Shown one piece after another: positions 61,126-64,000 of a stretch of 64,000 nt of DNA. The notes under the pieces were generated by a model. That model was not told where the DNA came from. It saw only the letters and a list, made by a program, of their open reading frames with translations, and made no database searches. A program made the position numbers and the translations under genes. The first letter of the stretch is position 1. Every line of letters begins with the position of its first letter. This stretch comes from Azohydromonas australica DSM 1124 (GTDB lineage: Bacteria; Pseudomonadota; Gammaproteobacteria; Burkholderiales; Burkholderiaceae_C), in NCBI RefSeq assembly GCF_000430725.1, contig NZ_KE387205.1, forward strand, positions 259,887-323,886, in the 5' to 3' direction.

Positions 61126-61794
61126 AGGCCCGGGCTTGCTTTGGCCGGGATGGGCAGCAGCCGGTCCGACTGATTCACCGCAAGGCCGTCGTGCTGCTGA
61201 GCGTTGGAGGGTGGCACCGTGTTTCTGGTCCCACCCCGGTGGCTGCCGCGGTCAGGGCGGCAGCGCGCAGCAATGTGCAGTGCATGACTTGCAGAGAGCC
61301 GAGAAGTCGCCATGCGGCGCGCCGGCGCAGCTCAGCAGCGCACCATGGCGCAGCGGGCGCTGAATCTCCTGGTGGCGGTGACTGCCGCGCTGGCACAGAC
61401 GCTTGGTCGAGATAAGCCGCAGTCGAACTAAAGGCGCCATGGCCGCCCATCTTGGAAGATCCGCAGCCTCAGCCAGAAAAGGGGTGGGCAGCGGTGGAGT
61501 GACGATCTCACCAAGATCCCGCTTTGTGCCCGTTGCCAGCATTCAACTCGCCGTTGGGAACACCCGCTTCGCAGCGGGAGCGGCCGCCCAACCAGCGCCG
61601 TAGACGGCAGAACTCCGGCCATGAGGCAGGCAACGCTTGAGCCAAGCCGTACAGAAAGCCATCGAGGGCGGTCCATCGCCTGCGGCAACACGTCCGCTTC
61701 CTTCGAGATCACTCGCAGCGCGAAAAATTGAGTTCCATCAAGTGCCACGGTGCCCGAGCGCCCAAGACTGAGCGCCTTGGTTGACGGGGGTGGT
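61126..61794. repeat. Gene-free stretch with the second copy of the 52-bp dispersed repeat
   Basis: About 670 bases with no supported gene. Bases 61529-61580, read on the minus strand, match 18181-18232 at 46 of 52 positions. Further right, a minus-strand frame near 61690-61760 has a transposase-like phrase (TVALDGTQFF), so the area may hold scrambled insertion-sequence remnants. Nothing complete survives. Confidence 0.45.
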
Positions 61795-63315
61795 ATGTGG
61801 GACGCGATCGTGGTCGGATCCGGCATCGGCGGCCTGGCCGCCGCCGCAGCTCTCGCCAAGCGAAGCAAGCGCGTGCTGCTGCTCGAACAGCACACGGTGC
61901 CGGGCGGGCAGACGCAGACGTTTCGACGACAGGGCTGGGTGTTCGCCACGGGCGTGCACTATGTCAGCGGCGTCGGCCCGCAGGAGGGTCCTGAAGGCCA
62001 GTTTCGCAGACTGCTGGAATGGCTTGGCGACGGATCGCTGCGATTCGCACCGTGCGTCAACCCCTACGACATCGTGCACCTGCCCGGCTTCGAATTCGGC
62101 ATCCCACATCCCGAGGCCGCCTATCGTGCAGCTTTGCACGGGCGCTTCCCCGGCGAGGGGGCGGCCATCGACGATTGGTTTCACGCCTGCCATGAGGCTC
62201 GCAAGGCCGGTATGGCCTTGATGGCGTCGCACGACCTTCCGGCGTGGATCGCCTGGGGCTTTCGGCTTCTACGCGGTAGGCAGGCCGACCGGTGGTCCAG
62301 GCATACGCTGGCTGACCAACTGGCGGACATTGCCGACCCGCGGTTGCACGCCGTGCTCGGCGCCCGCTGGGCTGACTACGGTGCACCGCCGACGACCGCC
62401 CCGTTCATCGAGCACGCCTTGGTGACCGGGGCATACGACGGTGGCGCCTACTACCCGGTCGGTGGGCCGGCGCGCTTCGCCGAAAGCTTGCTGCCCACGG
62501 TGCGCGCCGCGGGGGGCGAATGCCGTCTCGGGGCCGAAGTCCGACAGATCCTCGTCGAAAATGAGCGGGCGGTCGGGGTCGAGGTGGTGGAAGGTGGCTC
62601 GCGGGCCATCGAGCGTGCCGAGCACGTCATCTCCGACATCGGTCTCGCCAATACACTGGCCCGTCTGGATGCCTTGGTCGCACCCGCGTGGCGTGAGCAG
62701 GCGAGCCGGCTCGCACCTGGACTGGGCTACGTGGCACTGTATATCGGCTTCGAAGGCGACATCTCCGGCGCCGGCGCGACCTCCGCCAACCATTGGATTT
62801 ACGACAGCGAGGATATCGATCGCGTCTGGCGGCAACCGGCGGACGAGGACGCGCCGGGACTGTTCATCAGTTTTCCATCGTTGAAGGATCCGGCATGGAA
62901 GGGCTCGCCGACTGCTGAGGTACTGGCTGTCGTTGACCGCGCAGCTTTCGCAACCTGGCTTGACGAACCGCAGCTGAGCAATGACTACGCCGCGTTCAAG
63001 GATTGGGTGACACAGAGGCTGCTCGGGCAGTTCAACCGGCACTTCCCGACGCTGGCGCCCATGGTGCGCTTCTACGAGGCGGCCACGCCGCTGACACAGC
63101 GGCGTTTCGTGCGCGCGGTCGGAGGGTCGATGTACGGTGTTGAGATGTCCGTCGAGCGCCAGAGCAGCGATGCGCTCAGGCTTCGAACGCCGGTGCCGGG
63201 CCTTCTGCTTGCGGGCCAGGACGTGACGGGACCGGGGGTGCAGGCGGCGTTCATGGGCGGCCTGATGGCCGCGGCAACGGTAGAGCCGGCGCTATGGCGC
63301 CAGCTGGGCCGCTAG
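61795..63315 (+). CDS. FAD-dependent carotenoid desaturase/retinol saturase-like oxidoreductase
   Basis: A 506-residue flavoprotein. The N-terminal dinucleotide-binding motif is IVVGSGIGGLAAAAALAKRSKRVLLLEQH, and the C-terminal FAD-closing motif is GLLLAGQDVTGPGVQAAFMGGLMAA. GGQTQTFRRQGWVFATGVHYVSG resembles the phytoene desaturase/all-trans-retinol saturase group. The substrate cannot be told from sequence; a carotenoid, retinoid-like or other polyene lipid is likely. No carotenoid genes are adjacent. The ATG at 61795 gives a standard N-terminus. Confidence 0.85.
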   Translation: MWDAIVVGSGIGGLAAAAALAKRSKRVLLLEQHTVPGGQTQTFRRQGWVFATGVHYVSGVGPQEGPEGQFRRLLEWLGDGSLRFAPCVNPYDIVHLPGFEFGIPHPEAAYRAALHGRFPGEGAAIDDWFHACHEARKAGMALMASHDLPAWIAWGFRLLRGRQADRWSRHTLADQLADIADPRLHAVLGARWADYGAPPTTAPFIEHALVTGAYDGGAYYPVGGPARFAESLLPTVRAAGGECRLGAEVRQILVENERAVGVEVVEGGSRAIERAEHVISDIGLANTLARLDALVAPAWREQASRLAPGLGYVALYIGFEGDISGAGATSANHWIYDSEDIDRVWRQPADEDAPGLFISFPSLKDPAWKGSPTAEVLAVVDRAAFATWLDEPQLSNDYAAFKDWVTQRLLGQFNRHFPTLAPMVRFYEAATPLTQRRFVRAVGGSMYGVEMSVERQSSDALRLRTPVPGLLLAGQDVTGPGVQAAFMGGLMAAATVEPALWRQLGR

Positions 63316-63536
63316 CGACGTGCCGTCGCAGGGTTGCCTTCATCAGGTCACATCGCAAGTCCGTTTAGCCGCAACGCCTCGGTCTCCCAAGGGCACATGC
63401 CAGCTCCAGCGACATAGTCAGCGAAGGGCGGCTTGCAGCCTTGAAGAGGCGGTCGAAAAGGCACGCTCTCCGTCGGCAGTTGGCCGACTCCTGCTATTCA
63501 GCCTGACGCCGGTTTGTCTGCAATCCCGGCTGTCGG
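63316..63536. other. Gene-free gap before the LysR fragment
   Basis: A 221-base stretch with no supported gene, ending at the point where LysR-like coding sequence begins without its DNA-binding part. The breakpoint is somewhere near 63530. Confidence 0.35.
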
Positions 63537-64000
63537 CTGGTCGAGGCGCAGCGCACGATCACCGCGGCCCAGGCCATGCAGGCGGCCGCGGTGCGGATCC
63601 GTGGGCAAGCCCGGGCACGGTCAGCGGTCAGCGATCCGTTGTCGCTGCGGCTGGGCGACGTGTTCGTGCGCCTGGCCGGGCAGCACCCGCAGGTGGCGCT
63701 GCAGCTGTACCAGGCGGTGCTGATGCGCACGCTGCAGGCCGTGCGCCGCGGACAGCTTGACTGCGCCTACGCACTGTGCGACCAGGCTGAGGTCGAGGGC
63801 CTGGAGCTGGTGCGCCTGACCGCTTGTGACCTCGTCGCCGTCCTGCCGCCGCGGTTTGCGGACACACCCGCACCGAAGACCCTGGCCGAGCTGGCCGCGA
63901 TCCCCTGGGTCACGTCGTCACCGGAGTGCGGCCTGCGGCCCCAGCTGGAAGCGCTGTTCAAGGAAGCAGGCCATGGCGTGCCGGCGGGCACCATGGCCGA
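63537..64000 (+). pseudogene. LysR-family regulator fragment lacking the helix-turn-helix
   Basis: From about 63537 an open frame to the window edge encodes LysR substrate-binding sequence: LVEAQRTITAAQAMQAAAVRIRGQ, HPQVALQLYQAVLMRTLQAVRRGQLDCAYALC and ELVRLTACDLVAVLPPRFADTPAPKTLAELAAIPWVTSSP. The usual N-terminal DNA-binding domain (about 65 residues) is absent: upstream sequence does not code for it in any frame I checked. A 5' truncation by rearrangement is likely. The 3' end lies outside the window, so the gene may be longer. Confidence 0.75.

Noticed and set aside
61650..61790. Transposase-like phrase TVALDGTQFF on the minus strand
   Set aside because: The flanking residues do not continue a transposase in any frame; kept only as a hint of remnants.
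1..64000. CRISPR arrays, tRNA and rRNA genes
   Set aside because: No regularly spaced short repeats and no tRNA- or rRNA-like sequence were seen; a tRNA search program would be needed to exclude a divergent tRNA.

Overview
The window is about 64 kb of very GC-rich DNA (roughly 70% by eye). Codon use and protein families suggest a betaproteobacterium of the Burkholderiales type; this is an inference, since no rRNA or core gene fixes the taxon. Most of the window is the backbone of an integrative and conjugative element (ICE) with an F-type mating apparatus (MPF_F) and a MobH-type TraI relaxase, the combination known from SXT/R391 ICEs and IncA/C plasmids.

Layout: 1-14.1 kb, minus strand, is one tightly packed transfer operon. 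In transcription order it reads lytic transglycosylase, OmpA lipoprotein, TraA pilin, TraL, TraE, TraK, TraB, DsbC, TraV, TraC, TrbI, S26 peptidase (TrhF/TraF), TraW, TraU, TrbC, TraN, a small exported protein and TraF, which runs off the left edge. 14.8-19.9 kb is lower-GC cargo between the mating-pair genes and TraD: a DUF305 membrane protein, a frameshifted tyrosine recombinase, VapBC and a decayed Fic gene. 20-25.6 kb, minus strand, carries DUF4400, TraD, TraI and an FlhC/FlhD-like activator pair equivalent to SetCD/AcaCD. 25.9-37.1 kb is backbone maintenance: DUF932, a zinc-ribbon/Toprim primase, a GHKL ATPase, small proteins, an AcaB-like protein, AlpA, a tyrosine-recombinase-like protein that has lost its catalytic residues, RadC, and a series of recurring hairpins upstream of leftward genes.

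37.4-58.8 kb is a 21.4-kb island bounded by perfect 23-bp direct repeats, with an intact tyrosine integrase just inside the right repeat. I read it as a nested mobile defence island inside the ICE. Its core is a rightward operon of five coupled or near-contiguous genes: an ankyrin-repeat/sigma-70 fusion, a MORC/MutL-like GHKL ATPase, a Z1 helicase-like ATPase, a DUF4420 PD-(D/E)XK nuclease and an AIPR protein. Then come a cytosine-5 methyltransferase, Vsr, a PLD-type nuclease, a MazG-PLD-SF2 helicase-DUF3427 fusion coupled to a HIT hydrolase, and an exported DNA/RNA endonuclease. The co-translated primary-type sigma factor is the most unusual part and the best candidate for an undescribed system.

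58.8-64 kb returns to ICE-like backbone with a ParM-like actin and its small partner. It is followed by a flavin amine oxidase/carotenoid desaturase-like gene and an N-terminally truncated LysR gene at the window edge, which may be cargo or flanking chromosome. No tRNA, rRNA or CRISPR array was seen.
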